A stretch of DNA of 64,000 nucleotides from Aureimonas mangrovi. GTDB taxonomy: Bacteria; Pseudomonadota; Alphaproteobacteria; Rhizobiales; Rhizobiaceae. Positions 28,495-37,395 of the stretch are shown one piece after another. The translations under genes were made by a program, and so were the position numbers. The stretch is from contig NZ_CP059692.1 of assembly GCF_014058705.1 (NCBI RefSeq), forward strand, positions 1,989,001 through 2,053,000, given 5' to 3'. The notes beneath the pieces are model-generated. The model was not told the origin of the DNA, searched no databases, and saw nothing but the letters and a program-made list of their open reading frames with translations. Within the stretch, counting starts at the first letter, position 1; the number at the start of each line of letters is the position of its first letter.

Positions 28495-29556
28495 GTGGAC
28501 AGGGGATTGAAAACCCGAAAATGCTTGCCGTCGGGCCAACCGCGCCGACGCTTCACGCCGGCTCTCGCCTCGGGGACCATTCTCCTTTCAGGGCTGCTGA
28601 TCCTGTCGGGCTGCGTTTCAGCCGTCGATGACACGAGCGCCTTCGGTTTCACCCCGAACACCTCCCTTCAGGATGTCGCGCAGTCCGATGTCGCGCAATC
28701 GGGGGACGGCGCGCCCGCAGATGGCGAAGCCATCGCCTCGGTCGAGCGCGAAGCCTCCGGCGACGAGGCACAGGCCGTGCAGGTTGACGAGGCTGCGGCG
28801 GAGACCGGCACCGAAGTTGCTGCCGTTCTGCCGGGCGAGGAACCCTTGCAGGGCGACCGGGCTGCAACCGCCGAATCGGCCCGCACGCCTTCCGTGGTCG
28901 CCTTCGCGGCTCCCAACGCCCCCAGCCGCGATTCGAACCGCTCCCTCTACGCTTCCCTCTTCACCGATTCCGAGGCCCGCACGCCGGTCCGCAATGCCGA
29001 GCAGGGCAAGAGCGGCCGCGTCGTCGTCACTCAGACGGATGGCGCCGGGAGGGCTCAGCCCATGGAGGCCCTGCCCGGCGTCGACCCCTCATCGCTTTTC
29101 GAGATCGGGCAGCGGGCATCGGTGGATGACGAAGACTTCCTCGACGATATCGGCGGCTCCTATCAGGTCGCGTCGCTCTCGGGCATGGCGCGCCTCGCGC
29201 CCAGCGGCTTCCTTGTCCAGCGCGAGGACATCGTCACCAACTGCTTCGACACGAAGCTGGTCGGTCTTCTCCAGCAGATCGAGCGGCGTTTCGGCGAGAA
29301 GGTCGTGATCACGTCGGGCTATCGCTCGCCAGCGCACAACAGGCGCGTGCGCGGCGCGAAGGCCTCGATGCACATGGCGTGCAAGGCAGCCGACCTTCAT
29401 GTTCCGGGCGTGAGCGGCCGTGCGGTCGCGGAATTCGTGCGCGCTCTGCCGAACCGCGGCGGCGTCGGCACCTATTGCCATACGGCTGCGATCCACGTGG
29501 ACAGCGGCACGAAGCGGGACTGGAACTGGGCCTGCCGCAAGCGCCAGGACGGCTAA
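28495..29556 (+). CDS. Lipoprotein with M15A/DUF882-type peptidase-like domain
   Basis: A 353-residue lipoprotein. A hydrophobic N-terminus ends in the lipobox LILSGC (Cys at about 41), followed by a ~190-residue Ala/Glu-rich region of low conservation (containing the short repeat DVAQSDVAQS). The C-terminal domain (about 240-350) has ERRFGEKVVITSGYRSPAHN, KASMHMACKAADLHVPG and AAIHVDSGTKRDWNW, resembling peptidase M15A/DUF882 proteins that act on peptidoglycan. His in SMHM, Asp in ADLH and the later His could be zinc ligands. The start is a GTG at 28495; a TTG at 28507 is possible. Confidence 0.86.
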   Translation: MDRGLKTRKCLPSGQPRRRFTPALASGTILLSGLLILSGCVSAVDDTSAFGFTPNTSLQDVAQSDVAQSGDGAPADGEAIASVEREASGDEAQAVQVDEAAAETGTEVAAVLPGEEPLQGDRAATAESARTPSVVAFAAPNAPSRDSNRSLYASLFTDSEARTPVRNAEQGKSGRVVVTQTDGAGRAQPMEALPGVDPSSLFEIGQRASVDDEDFLDDIGGSYQVASLSGMARLAPSGFLVQREDIVTNCFDTKLVGLLQQIERRFGEKVVITSGYRSPAHNRRVRGAKASMHMACKAADLHVPGVSGRAVAEFVRALPNRGGVGTYCHTAAIHVDSGTKRDWNWACRKRQDG

Positions 29557-29638
29557 CGGCAGGCTTGTCGGAAGCAAGGCTTCTTCGTTCGCGGACGCCT
29601 TGCGCCATCGGGCGACTCGCCTTATAGGTCCCCTCGCT

Positions 29639-29713
29639 GCGCCCATCGTCTAGCGGTTAGGACGTCGCCCTTTCACGGCGAAAACAGGGGTTCGATTCCC
29701 CTTGGGCGTACCA
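29639..29713 (+). tRNA. tRNA-Glu (anticodon TTC)
   Basis: A 75-nt cloverleaf with an encoded CCA. The acceptor arm is GCGCCCA with TGGGCGT (one G-U pair), the D arm contains CTAGCGGTTAG, the anticodon loop is CTTTCAC with TTC at 29672-29674, and the T arm is GGGGTTCGATTCCCC. The sequence TCGTCTAGCGGTTAGGAC is typical of tRNA-Glu. It sits at the left edge of the accessory-looking region. Confidence 0.96.
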
Positions 29714-30189
29714 GCTCCCGCCCCGATCCTTCGGCGCGGTTTAAGCAATGCCAATTCCCGATCGAAGATGATGTGTGGACCGGGCTGCTCGGCAGTGGTG
29801 CCGTTTCCGTATCGGCCGCGTGATCGTCCTCTTCAATCGAATTCTCGAGCGAGCGTCACGAAATGCCGGCACGATCTCGGTTGGTGGCGCGCGTGGCCCA
29901 TCGACTGCGACCGACATCCCAGCCTGGATCCGGGCCGCAAGGTCTCGGCCATTGGCGCCGACGCGCCGTGCGGCCCCAGTTCAAAGGCGCGTTGCGCCAC
30001 TCTTTGTCGCCGAGAAGCGCTCCCGAGTGCGTTCCAACGCTGGGTTTGGCAGATCTGCCGTTCAAGAAAGGCTCGGCGTCGCATCGTATGACTAATCGAT
30101 ATTTCCGAACGAATCGACATTGATTAATCATTGGATCAGCAGGTCGGCGACCGTCATCTTTCCCATGACGAACCCGAAAGCCCTATTCA
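29714..30189. other. Gene-free region after tRNA-Glu
   Basis: About 476 bases without a convincing gene. Small open frames exist on both strands but none resembles a known protein or has a good ribosome binding site. The right third is A/T-rich and contains the perfect palindrome TGATTAATCA at 30121-30130, a LysR-like T-N-A dyad that could lie in the promoter of the transporter gene. I saw no repeat of the tRNA 3' end that would mark an attachment site. Confidence 0.5.
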
Positions 30190-31383
30190 ATGACGTTCGA
30201 ACAGATGCGAGCCGTCTCGCTCGGCCTTCGACCTCTTTCTCGCCTCGACAGCCCGCGCGAGGTCGTCAGGCAGTTCACCCCCAACTGGTTCGCGGTGACG
30301 ATGGGGACCGGCGTTCTATCGATCGCGCTGGCGCAGGTCGGTCGGTCTGTACCGGTGCTGCATGGTCTGGCTGAAGGGCTTTGGCTCTTTAACACCGGCC
30401 TCTTCGTACTGTTCACAGGGCTCTACGCCGGCAGATGGATTTTCTTCTTTGACGGCGCGAGGCGTATTTTCGGCCATTCCGTCGTATCGATGTTCTTCGG
30501 CTGCATTCCTATGGGGCTGGCGACGATCATCAACGGCTTCCTGATCTTCGGCCTGCCGCGCTTCGGCTCGGCGGCCGTTGAGATCGCTCACGCGCTCTGG
30601 TGGCTGGACGCAGCTATGGCCACTCTCTGCGGTATCGCGATCCCTTACATGATGTTCACACGCCAGAGCCACTCCGTGGACCAGATGACGGGGGTCTGGC
30701 TTCTGCCGATGGTGGCAGCAGAAGTCGTGGCCGTCTCGGGTGCGCTTCTCGCGCCGCACCTGACCGACCCGCAGAGCCAGTTCACAATCCTGACGGTATC
30801 CTACATCCTCTGGGCGCTGTCGGTCCCGCTCGCCATGAGCGTCCTCGTCGTCCTCGTCTTGCGCCTCGCCGTCCACAAGCTGCCGCACGCATCGATGGCA
30901 GCTTCGAGTTGGCTGGCGCTGGGTCCGATCGGAACGGGCGCTCTCGGGCTAATGACGTTGGGCGCCGCTTCCCCCGCGATCCTGGCCGCGAACGGACTGG
31001 AGCGGTTCGCCGGCACGGTGGAAGGCCTCGGCTTCGTCGGCGGGCTTCTCCTGTGGGGCTACGGCCTATGGTGGCTGGCAATCGCGACGCTCGTGACCCT
31101 GCGCTATCTGCGCGAGGGCCTACCGTTCAATCTTGGCTGGTGGGGCTATACCTTCCCGATCGGGGTCTACGCGTTGGCGACCCTCAAGCTCGGCACGATC
31201 CTGCCGGTGCCGGCGATTCATGTGTTCGGCGTCGCGCTTGTCGTGCTGCTCGCCGCCGTCTGGACGATCGTGGCCGCTCGGACGCTGCGCGGCGCGTGGC
31301 TCGGGGAGCTTTTCGCAGCGCCATGCCTCAAGGCCGAGCATGGTAGCCCGCAAGGCGATACGATAAGGACGGCTGCCTTCTGA
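30190..31383 (+). CDS. TDT-family transporter (TehA/SLAC1/sulfite exporter fold)
   Basis: A 397-residue inner-membrane protein with about ten hydrophobic segments, of the tellurite-resistance/dicarboxylate transporter (TDT) family. Members move sulfite, C4-dicarboxylates or other anions, or confer tellurite resistance; the substrate here cannot be read. Family marks are the N-terminal FTPNWFAVTMGTGVLSIAL and the C-terminal NLGWWGYTFPIGVYALATL. The convergent LysR regulator next door, 17 bases away, may control it. Confidence 0.88.
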   Translation: MTFEQMRAVSLGLRPLSRLDSPREVVRQFTPNWFAVTMGTGVLSIALAQVGRSVPVLHGLAEGLWLFNTGLFVLFTGLYAGRWIFFFDGARRIFGHSVVSMFFGCIPMGLATIINGFLIFGLPRFGSAAVEIAHALWWLDAAMATLCGIAIPYMMFTRQSHSVDQMTGVWLLPMVAAEVVAVSGALLAPHLTDPQSQFTILTVSYILWALSVPLAMSVLVVLVLRLAVHKLPHASMAASSWLALGPIGTGALGLMTLGAASPAILAANGLERFAGTVEGLGFVGGLLLWGYGLWWLAIATLVTLRYLREGLPFNLGWWGYTFPIGVYALATLKLGTILPVPAIHVFGVALVVLLAAVWTIVAARTLRGAWLGELFAAPCLKAEHGSPQGDTIRTAAF

Positions 31384-31400
31384 ACCCCAAGCCGTGCTAT

Positions 31401-32291
31401 TCAGGGGTCGGACCTCGTGTGCGCGAGTGACAGGAAGGCGGCCGCCGCGCGGCTGATGTGGCGCTGGCGGTGGTGGACGGCGCTGAAGTGGCGCACCGGC
31501 AGGTCGAACGGCAGGACCTTCAGCCGTCCTTCTTCGATAGAGCTTTCGACGACGAGCCGCGACAGCGCCGCGATGCCGGCGCCGGCGAGGACCGCGGAAC
31601 GCACGGCCTCGTTCGAGGGCAATTCGAGCGCGATGCCGATCGCGTTCCTCGCGATGCCGAGATGCTCGAGTGCCTTTTCCAGCATGGTCCGCGTGCCCGA
31701 GCCCGGCTCTCGCATGATCCAGTCAGCGGCGACGAGATCGTCTCTGTCGATACCCTCGCGACCAGAGAACGGGTGATCGCGACCGACGATGAGCGCGAGT
31801 TGGTCCCGCGCGACGTCCACACTGGCGAGGGCATCGTCGCGCGGCGTGTCCTCGACGAAGCCGAGATCGACCTCTCCTTCGAGAACGTCCGCCTCGACCC
31901 TAGCCGAATTGGCGATGCGGACGACGCAGTCGATACCGGGATGGGCTACATGGAACAGGGAAAGCAATGGCGGCAGCCAATAGTTCGCCACGGTGTGGCT
32001 GGCGGCGATCCGCAGGCGGCCATGCCGCAGATCCGTCACCGCGGAGAGCATCGCGGCAGCCTCCTCAGCGCGGGCCAGAACGGATCGTGCCTCGGGCAGG
32101 AACATTCTGCCCGTATCGGTCAGTTCGATCCGGCGCCCGACCCGGTCGAACAATCTGACGTCGTGGCGTTCCTCCAGAGAGGCGATCGCCGCGCTCGCAG
32201 CGGACTGCGTCAGGTTCAGGGCGCGGGCCGCCTCGGTTACGTGCTGTCGTTCCGCAACGGCGACGAAGATGCGAAGTTGCTCGAGGGTCAT
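31401..32291 (-). CDS. LysR-family transcriptional regulator
   Basis: A 296-residue LysR regulator. The N-terminal winged helix-turn-helix (about 1-60) has LEQLRIFVAVAERQHVTEAA and NLTQSAASAAIASLE; the rest is an effector-binding domain with GRLRIAASHTVANYWLPPLL and MREPGSGTRTMLE, similar to the CbbR/CysB-like branch. The start is the ATG at 32291; the frame runs on upstream without homology. It ends 17 bases from the convergent TDT transporter, its likely target, although LysR genes usually lie divergent from their targets. Confidence 0.9.
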   Translation of the reverse strand: MTLEQLRIFVAVAERQHVTEAARALNLTQSAASAAIASLEERHDVRLFDRVGRRIELTDTGRMFLPEARSVLARAEEAAAMLSAVTDLRHGRLRIAASHTVANYWLPPLLSLFHVAHPGIDCVVRIANSARVEADVLEGEVDLGFVEDTPRDDALASVDVARDQLALIVGRDHPFSGREGIDRDDLVAADWIMREPGSGTRTMLEKALEHLGIARNAIGIALELPSNEAVRSAVLAGAGIAALSRLVVESSIEEGRLKVLPFDLPVRHFSAVHHRQRHISRAAAAFLSLAHTRSDP

Positions 32292-32785
32292 GGAGGCCTG
32301 GGGTCTTCCCGATAAGCGATCTGTTGCTCTTTTTGCTTCTCTTCGCCGTCTACGCCACCACGATCGGCGGGACGATGGCGTGAGAGGACTCCATCCCGCT
32401 GCGCGCACAGGCTCTGGCCGGCCGCGCCGCTCGTGCTTACGCTCCGGCCAGAAGGCTCTGCGCTGACGGCGTGGTCCTGCCCCGAACTCTGGTTCGCGAT
32501 GAGCCGCCGGTGTCGGCCGTACGGACTGAAGTGCGATGACCTGATGGACGCACATCTCCCGCTGGGTAACACGTTTCAACGGCATGTTGCGGGCGAACAA
32601 CTTCGCGATTCCCGCTAGGGAAGACGACACTAAAAACCTGTTGCTTATTGTTGGTGATTCGGGGATGATGAGTTGACAACAACTCTCGAATGAGCCCTCG
32701 ACGGAGAATCGAGGTGTAGGAAATTATTGAATACACTCACTTTTTAAATGTTGCGCCGACGAGGGGCGATGGGAGAACTGAAGGT
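32292..32785. promoter_or_regulatory. Intergenic region with two dyads upstream of the LuxR-type regulator
   Basis: About 494 bases between the divergent LysR and LuxR genes, with no convincing gene. The last 160 bases are much more A/T-rich than the surroundings. Two perfect inverted repeats lie close together: GAGTTG-ACAA-CAACTC at 32670-32685 and CCTCGA-N7-TCGAGG at 32696-32714. A -35-like TTGACA lies inside the first dyad (32673-32678), but no matching -10 follows at 17 bases. Confidence 0.45.
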
Positions 32786-33496
32786 ATGATGCCTGAAGTT
32801 TACTTGTCCGGCATGATAGACGCCGAACGCCACCCTGCGTTCGAGACCATCATCGTTTCGCGTCACAGCCTCCTGCGCCACAGCCTGCAGAAGCTCATCG
32901 AACCCCATCACGGGCCGGTCCGTGGCTATCAGCGCGTCGAGCAGCTCTCGCTCAGTGGTTATGTAGCGCCGGTGGGCAGCATCCTCCTTCTGGACCCGAC
33001 GGGCGAGACGTCGCTCTGCAGGCAGATTCAACAGGCGGCTGGCTGCCTGCCGGGTGCGCGCGTCGTTCTCCTGCTCAAATCCTCCGACGAACTGGACATG
33101 ACGGTTGCAATCCACGCCGGCGCGCGCGGCTGTATCGCACAGGAAGCCGCACCGGAAACGATTGCCTCGATCATCAGCCTGATCGCGGACGATCATGTCG
33201 TCTGGCCCTTCACCGCACGCACGGGCGTGCAGACCGATCGCCGGGCGACCGACACCGCCTCCAATGTCGCGCACCAGCGGCGGCCGCACGATTTCGACGC
33301 CCGCCTCGTCACCCTCTCCAAGCGCGAGATCGAGGTGCTGGAGCGCGTGGGCGAAGGGCTCGGAAACAAGCGGATCGCCAGTTCCCTGCACATCTCCGAT
33401 ACGACCGTGCGGCTCCACATGCGCTCGATCATGCGAAAACTCGGCGCGGAAAACAGGACGCAGGTTGCGCTGTTCGCCATGCATGGCCGCCATTAG
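32786..33496 (+). CDS. LuxR/NarL-type regulator with degenerate receiver
   Basis: A 236-residue regulator. Residues about 20-135 fold like a response-regulator receiver; the C-terminal 174-233 is a LuxR-type HTH (LSKREIEVLERVGEGLGNKRIASSLHIS split over two helices, then TTVRLHMRSIMRKLG). The acidic pair expected near the N-terminus is Ser-Arg (IIVSRHSLL), and the lysine after strand 5 is Gln (GCIAQE). Asp70 in LLLDPTG is retained. It probably works without normal phosphorylation. A second ATG at 32789 is possible. It lies next to, and convergent with, the type I secretion genes, a plausible target. Confidence 0.87.
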   Translation: MMPEVYLSGMIDAERHPAFETIIVSRHSLLRHSLQKLIEPHHGPVRGYQRVEQLSLSGYVAPVGSILLLDPTGETSLCRQIQQAAGCLPGARVVLLLKSSDELDMTVAIHAGARGCIAQEAAPETIASIISLIADDHVVWPFTARTGVQTDRRATDTASNVAHQRRPHDFDARLVTLSKREIEVLERVGEGLGNKRIASSLHISDTTVRLHMRSIMRKLGAENRTQVALFAMHGRH

Positions 33497-33675
33497 ATCG
33501 ATCAAGCGACGAGGCTGAGGCGGTCGAAGGGCGCGGCGGAGTCAAAGTCCACGCGGCGGGTGAGGTAAGGTGCGTCGCTGTCAGAATGCTCTTGTCCAGG
33601 CGGCGGCACGGCTGCACCTTGCCGTCGATCGGTCCGGCCGATGTAAGAGGACCGAGACGCGGATGATGGGAGGCC

Positions 33676-34284
33676 TCACTCCCCGGTCCGCGCAAAGAGA
33701 TCTGCCAGACCTCCTGCGCCTGAACCGATCGCGGCGGACGCCTCAGCTACGCCGCTCCGGACGATCGGGCTGGCGGATTCGACCATGCGACTCATCATAC
33801 CGCCCTGCATCTCTGCCGCCAGCGCCAATCCGAGGACCAGATTGGCGCAAAGCGCGAGGGCCAGCCATCGGCGCGTGCGTGCCTTGGCTTGCTCCGCCGC
33901 GAAGACGACCGACAGCTTCGACGTAATGATCTCGTCGAGCTTCGGCGGCAACGTGATCGAGAAGTAGGCCTCCAGATGACGCATCGCGTCCCGGATCTCG
34001 ACGATCGCACCATCGTCTTGGGGGGCGGACCCAGCATCCTTCCGGCCGAGCGCTGCGCGCAGCTCGGCAAGATCGGCGCTGAGCCGGGCGATATCCGATG
34101 GCGAGTGATCGTCGGCGGCTGTCTCTGGCGGGGATTGTGTCCGCGCCCCAAGTCGCACGACCCCGCGCGCCGGCGCCGGCACACTGCCCGGCGCGGCAAT
34201 GGGGCCTCGCACCGCGTCGTTCTGCCCGCCATCCAAACGCCCCGCGACGCCGGCGCCGCTTTCCATCGTGAGGCTCGCCATCAT
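33676..34284 (-). CDS. Small membrane protein at the end of the type I secretion operon
   Basis: A 202-residue protein I do not recognise. It has a disordered Gly/Pro/Ala-rich N-terminus, a helical region about 60-120 (SDIARLSADLAELRAALG), and one strong transmembrane segment at about 138-157 (WLALALCANLVLGLALAAE) flanked by Arg, then a Gly/Ala-rich tail. Its ATG overlaps the stop of the HlyD-like gene (TGATG), so it is translationally coupled to the exporter. It may be an accessory subunit, which is inference from position. Confidence 0.75.
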   Translation of the reverse strand: MMASLTMESGAGVAGRLDGGQNDAVRGPIAAPGSVPAPARGVVRLGARTQSPPETAADDHSPSDIARLSADLAELRAALGRKDAGSAPQDDGAIVEIRDAMRHLEAYFSITLPPKLDEIITSKLSVVFAAEQAKARTRRWLALALCANLVLGLALAAEMQGGMMSRMVESASPIVRSGVAEASAAIGSGAGGLADLFARTGE

Positions 34285-35591
34285 CAATTCTCCCGCATGG
34301 CGTGGGTGATCTGGTCGTGCAGAGGCTTGGCCAGATAGGACAGGATCGTACGCATGTTCGTCTCGACGAAGACCTCCGCCGGCATACCCGGTCGCAGGAC
34401 TTTCGCGTCGATCCGCGCTTCCTGATCCTCGGGGATATCGATCCGCGCAGTGTAATAGGACATTCCAGTCTTCTGGTCCGTGGTCAGGTCCGGCGAGACG
34501 TCGAGCACGTTTCCGTAGAGTTCGGGCGTGACGCGTTGATCGAGCCCGGTCAGGCGAATGCGTGCGACCTGACTGGGGCGGACCTGATCGACATCGGTCG
34601 GGCTCAGCTTGGCCTCGACGATCAAATCGTCGTCGTCGGGCACCACCTGCAGCAGGGTCTCGCCGCCCGCTACGACCCTTCCGATCGTATGGACGGAGAG
34701 TTGATGCACGAAGCCTGAAAGCGGCGAGCGGATGTCCAGCCGATCCAGCCGATCGAGCGCGGCGACCCGTTCCTCGCGCAGTCGCGCGATCTCGACCCGC
34801 TTGTCCTCCAGCTCCGTCAGCACCTGTTCGAGAAAGGTCTCGTCGACCTGGATCATCTGGAGTTGGCGCTCACCGATCGCCTGGCGCGCCTCGACGATCT
34901 CGGAGCTGAGCGCGGCGTGGCTTCCCATGAGCGAAGCACGCTCGCGCTTGATGGTGATGAACTGGGAGTCCACCACGAGGCCGCGCTCGTGGAGATGGGC
35001 GATGTCCTCGATCTGCTCCTCCAGAAGGCCCAGATTCTCGGCAATGGCGCCCTGCTCAGCGTTCAGTGCGGCGATCCGTTCGTGGAACTGACGTATCTGC
35101 TCCTCGAGTTGCGCCTTCCGGCCGTCGAGCGTGGCGCGGCGGGCATTCAGGAGTTCGATCTGACCGGAACGCAGAAGCACGGTGCGGTCGTCCTGACCGC
35201 CGAGGCTCGCGGGGAAGTCGATCTCCGTCTGCCGGCTCTGCTCCGCCAGCAGCCGGGCCTCGACGGCCTGAAGCTGAAGGAGCTGGCTCGTGACGATCGC
35301 CAGATTGGCACGCACGACCGTGCCGTCGAGACGGAAGAGGACTTCGCCCGCCTCCACCCGCTCGCCATCATAAACCTCGATCTCCGACACGATGCCGCCG
35401 TCGGCATGCTGCACCTCCTTGGCACGGCCCGCATTGATGACGGTGCCGGATCCGATGACGGCTGCGCTGATCTCGGCATAGGCCGCCACGCCGCCGAAGC
35501 CGCCGAGAAGGACCAGGATCGACGCCAGCGCCGTCGTGATCTGGAAACGCAGGGAGCGGTCGATATCGCGGTCGAGTGAGTTCTTAGCCAT
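34284..35591 (-). CDS. Type I secretion periplasmic adaptor (HlyD family)
   Basis: Membrane fusion protein linking the ABC exporter to a TolC-like outer-membrane channel. The 435-residue protein has one N-terminal membrane segment (about 17-42), a biotinyl-lipoyl-like half-motif (GIVSEIEVYDGERVEAGEVLF), long coiled-coil arms (about 100-270) and the C-terminal barrel with DIRSPLSGFVHQLSVHTIG and VLRPGMPAEVFVETN, as in PrtE/LapC-like adaptors. It overlaps the ABC gene by eight bases. No outer-membrane channel gene is present here; one encoded elsewhere must be used. Confidence 0.93.
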   Translation of the reverse strand: MAKNSLDRDIDRSLRFQITTALASILVLLGGFGGVAAYAEISAAVIGSGTVINAGRAKEVQHADGGIVSEIEVYDGERVEAGEVLFRLDGTVVRANLAIVTSQLLQLQAVEARLLAEQSRQTEIDFPASLGGQDDRTVLLRSGQIELLNARRATLDGRKAQLEEQIRQFHERIAALNAEQGAIAENLGLLEEQIEDIAHLHERGLVVDSQFITIKRERASLMGSHAALSSEIVEARQAIGERQLQMIQVDETFLEQVLTELEDKRVEIARLREERVAALDRLDRLDIRSPLSGFVHQLSVHTIGRVVAGGETLLQVVPDDDDLIVEAKLSPTDVDQVRPSQVARIRLTGLDQRVTPELYGNVLDVSPDLTTDQKTGMSYYTARIDIPEDQEARIDAKVLRPGMPAEVFVETNMRTILSYLAKPLHDQITHAMREN

Positions 35592-37305
35592 GATGGACCT
35601 TCCTCTGCGTGTCCTGCACGCCGACGGGGATGACGTTTCCAAGCATCTCGTCGCGAGGGCCGAACCCGGCCTGCTGCGCGTTGCGGATGATCAGGACCTT
35701 GTTGACGGCGGCCAGCGCGCTGGTGCGATGGGCGACGATGACGACGATCGAGCCCTGCGCGCGGATCGAGAGGATCGCCTCGGCCAGGGCACGCTCACCT
35801 TCGATGTCGAGATTGGAGTTCGGCTCGTCCAGAACGACGAGGAACGGGCGGCCGTAGAGCGCGCGGGCGAGGCCGATGCGCTGGCGCTGGCCCGCTGAGA
35901 GCCGAGCGCCTCCCTCGCCCACCATGCAGTTGTAGCCATCCGGCAGGTTGGCGATCATGTCGTGGACGCCGGCAAGTCGTGCCGCCTTGATGATCTCGAC
36001 GATGGAGGGCTCGTTGCCGAAGCGCGCGATGTTGTCCGCCACCGTCCCGTCGAAGAGTTCGACGTCCTGCGGCAGGTAGCCGATGAAGGCGCCACGTTCG
36101 GCCTCCGGCCACTGGTCGAGCGTCGAGGCATCGAGGCGCACGGAACCTCGCATCGCCGGCCAGATGCCGACGAGCGCGCGGACGAGGCTCGTCTTGCCCG
36201 AGCCGGACGGCCCGATGACGCCAAGCCCGTCGCCCGCCACGAGGTCGAAGGTGGCGCCCTGCAGCGCCAGCACCGGTTCGCCGGGCGCGGCGGTCGCGAG
36301 TTCGGAGACGACCAGTTGGCCGCTCGGTGCCGGCAGGCTGCGCGTGCCGCCTTCCGGCAGGCACTTCTTCAGCGCCTCGGCCAGCCGTGTCGCGGCCTGG
36401 CGTGCCGAGACGAAGGCAGGCCAGTTGCCGACTGACTGCTCGATCGGGGCCAAAGCCCGCGCCATGATGATCGAGGCGGCGATCATGACGCCCGCCGTGA
36501 TCTCCTGGTGAATCGCGAGGTAGGCCCCAAGGCCGAGCATTGCCGACTGCAGGAGGAGACGCAGCATCTTGGTGACGGAGGAGAAGAAGTTGCTGCGACC
36601 CGATACCGCCTGCTGCGCAGCGTAGTAGTCCGCCAACCGGTCATCGTAGCGCCGCGACACATTCTCGAACATGCCCATCGCCCGCAGGACTTCGGCATTG
36701 CGTCGCGAACCGGAGACGAGCGTCGCCTGCGCCGCGCTCTGCGCGTTCAGCTCGCGGCTCGGGGCGCGCGCGGTCAGCTCGTTGGCCAGGACGAGGACGA
36801 AGATCACCGCTCCACCGGCGAGAGCCAGCGCGCCGAGCCAGACGTGGAACAGGAAGAGGATGGCGAAGTAGAGCGGCATGAAGGGCAGGTCGAAGATCGC
36901 CGCCGGCCCGGACGAGGCCAGGAAGCGCCGGACCTGATCGAGGTCTCGCGTCGGGTCGACGGACGCGCCCTTGCGCCCCATCAGCAGCGGCGCCTGCACC
37001 GAGGCCTGGAAGGCCGGCCCAGAAAGCCGCGTGTAGACCCTCATGGCGATCAGCGAGAGGGCTTTCGACCGAAAGATGTCGAGCAGCCCGCTGAAGAGAT
37101 AGAGCGAGATCGCGATCGCGGAGAGCGCCACCAGCGTGGGCACGGAATTGCTCGCCAGCACCCGGTCGTAAACCTGGAGCATGAAGAGCGGACCGGTCAG
37201 CATCAGCGCGTTGAGGACGGCGCTGACAATGAAGATGCCGAGAAGAGCGCTCCGGCATGTCCGCATTGCGGATCGGACAGAAACGCTACGCTTGTCCTTG
37301 GTCAT
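35584..37305 (-). CDS. Type I secretion ABC transporter, PrtD-like
   Basis: Inner-membrane ATPase and permease of a type I secretion system, 573 residues. A transmembrane domain (about 20-310) begins LLGIFIVSAVLNALMLTGPLFMLQVYDRVL, typical of PrtD/AprD/HasD-type exporters without an N-terminal C39 peptidase. The ATPase half has GPSGSGKTS, the Q-loop in GYLPQDVELF, the signature LSAGQRQRIGLARAL and Walker B LVVLDEPNSNLD. Its substrate is almost certainly the giant protein encoded 90 bases upstream on the same strand. Confidence 0.95.
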   Translation of the reverse strand: MTKDKRSVSVRSAMRTCRSALLGIFIVSAVLNALMLTGPLFMLQVYDRVLASNSVPTLVALSAIAISLYLFSGLLDIFRSKALSLIAMRVYTRLSGPAFQASVQAPLLMGRKGASVDPTRDLDQVRRFLASSGPAAIFDLPFMPLYFAILFLFHVWLGALALAGGAVIFVLVLANELTARAPSRELNAQSAAQATLVSGSRRNAEVLRAMGMFENVSRRYDDRLADYYAAQQAVSGRSNFFSSVTKMLRLLLQSAMLGLGAYLAIHQEITAGVMIAASIIMARALAPIEQSVGNWPAFVSARQAATRLAEALKKCLPEGGTRSLPAPSGQLVVSELATAAPGEPVLALQGATFDLVAGDGLGVIGPSGSGKTSLVRALVGIWPAMRGSVRLDASTLDQWPEAERGAFIGYLPQDVELFDGTVADNIARFGNEPSIVEIIKAARLAGVHDMIANLPDGYNCMVGEGGARLSAGQRQRIGLARALYGRPFLVVLDEPNSNLDIEGERALAEAILSIRAQGSIVVIVAHRTSALAAVNKVLIIRNAQQAGFGPRDEMLGNVIPVGVQDTQRKVHHG

Positions 37306-37366
37306 GGCAGACCTCAGTCGTCGAGATTGGGAAACACCGGCGCACCGGGCGTCGGCAAGGAAGGGT

Positions 37367-37390
37367 CGGGCGCCGGCGGGCCGGCGCCCG
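37367..37390 (-). promoter_or_regulatory. Strong hairpin between the giant gene and its exporter genes
   Basis: A perfect 10-bp GC stem (CGGGCGCCGG / CCGGCGCCCG) with a CGGG loop, beginning five bases after the giant gene's stop on the minus strand. No T run follows, so it is more likely an mRNA-stabilising or attenuating element than a simple terminator. Confidence 0.6.
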
Positions 37391-37395
37391 GAGGA

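Noticed and set aside
29775-30131. Small open frames after tRNA-Glu as transposase remnants
   Set aside because: Read in all frames, none showed a transposase catalytic motif or terminal inverted repeats.
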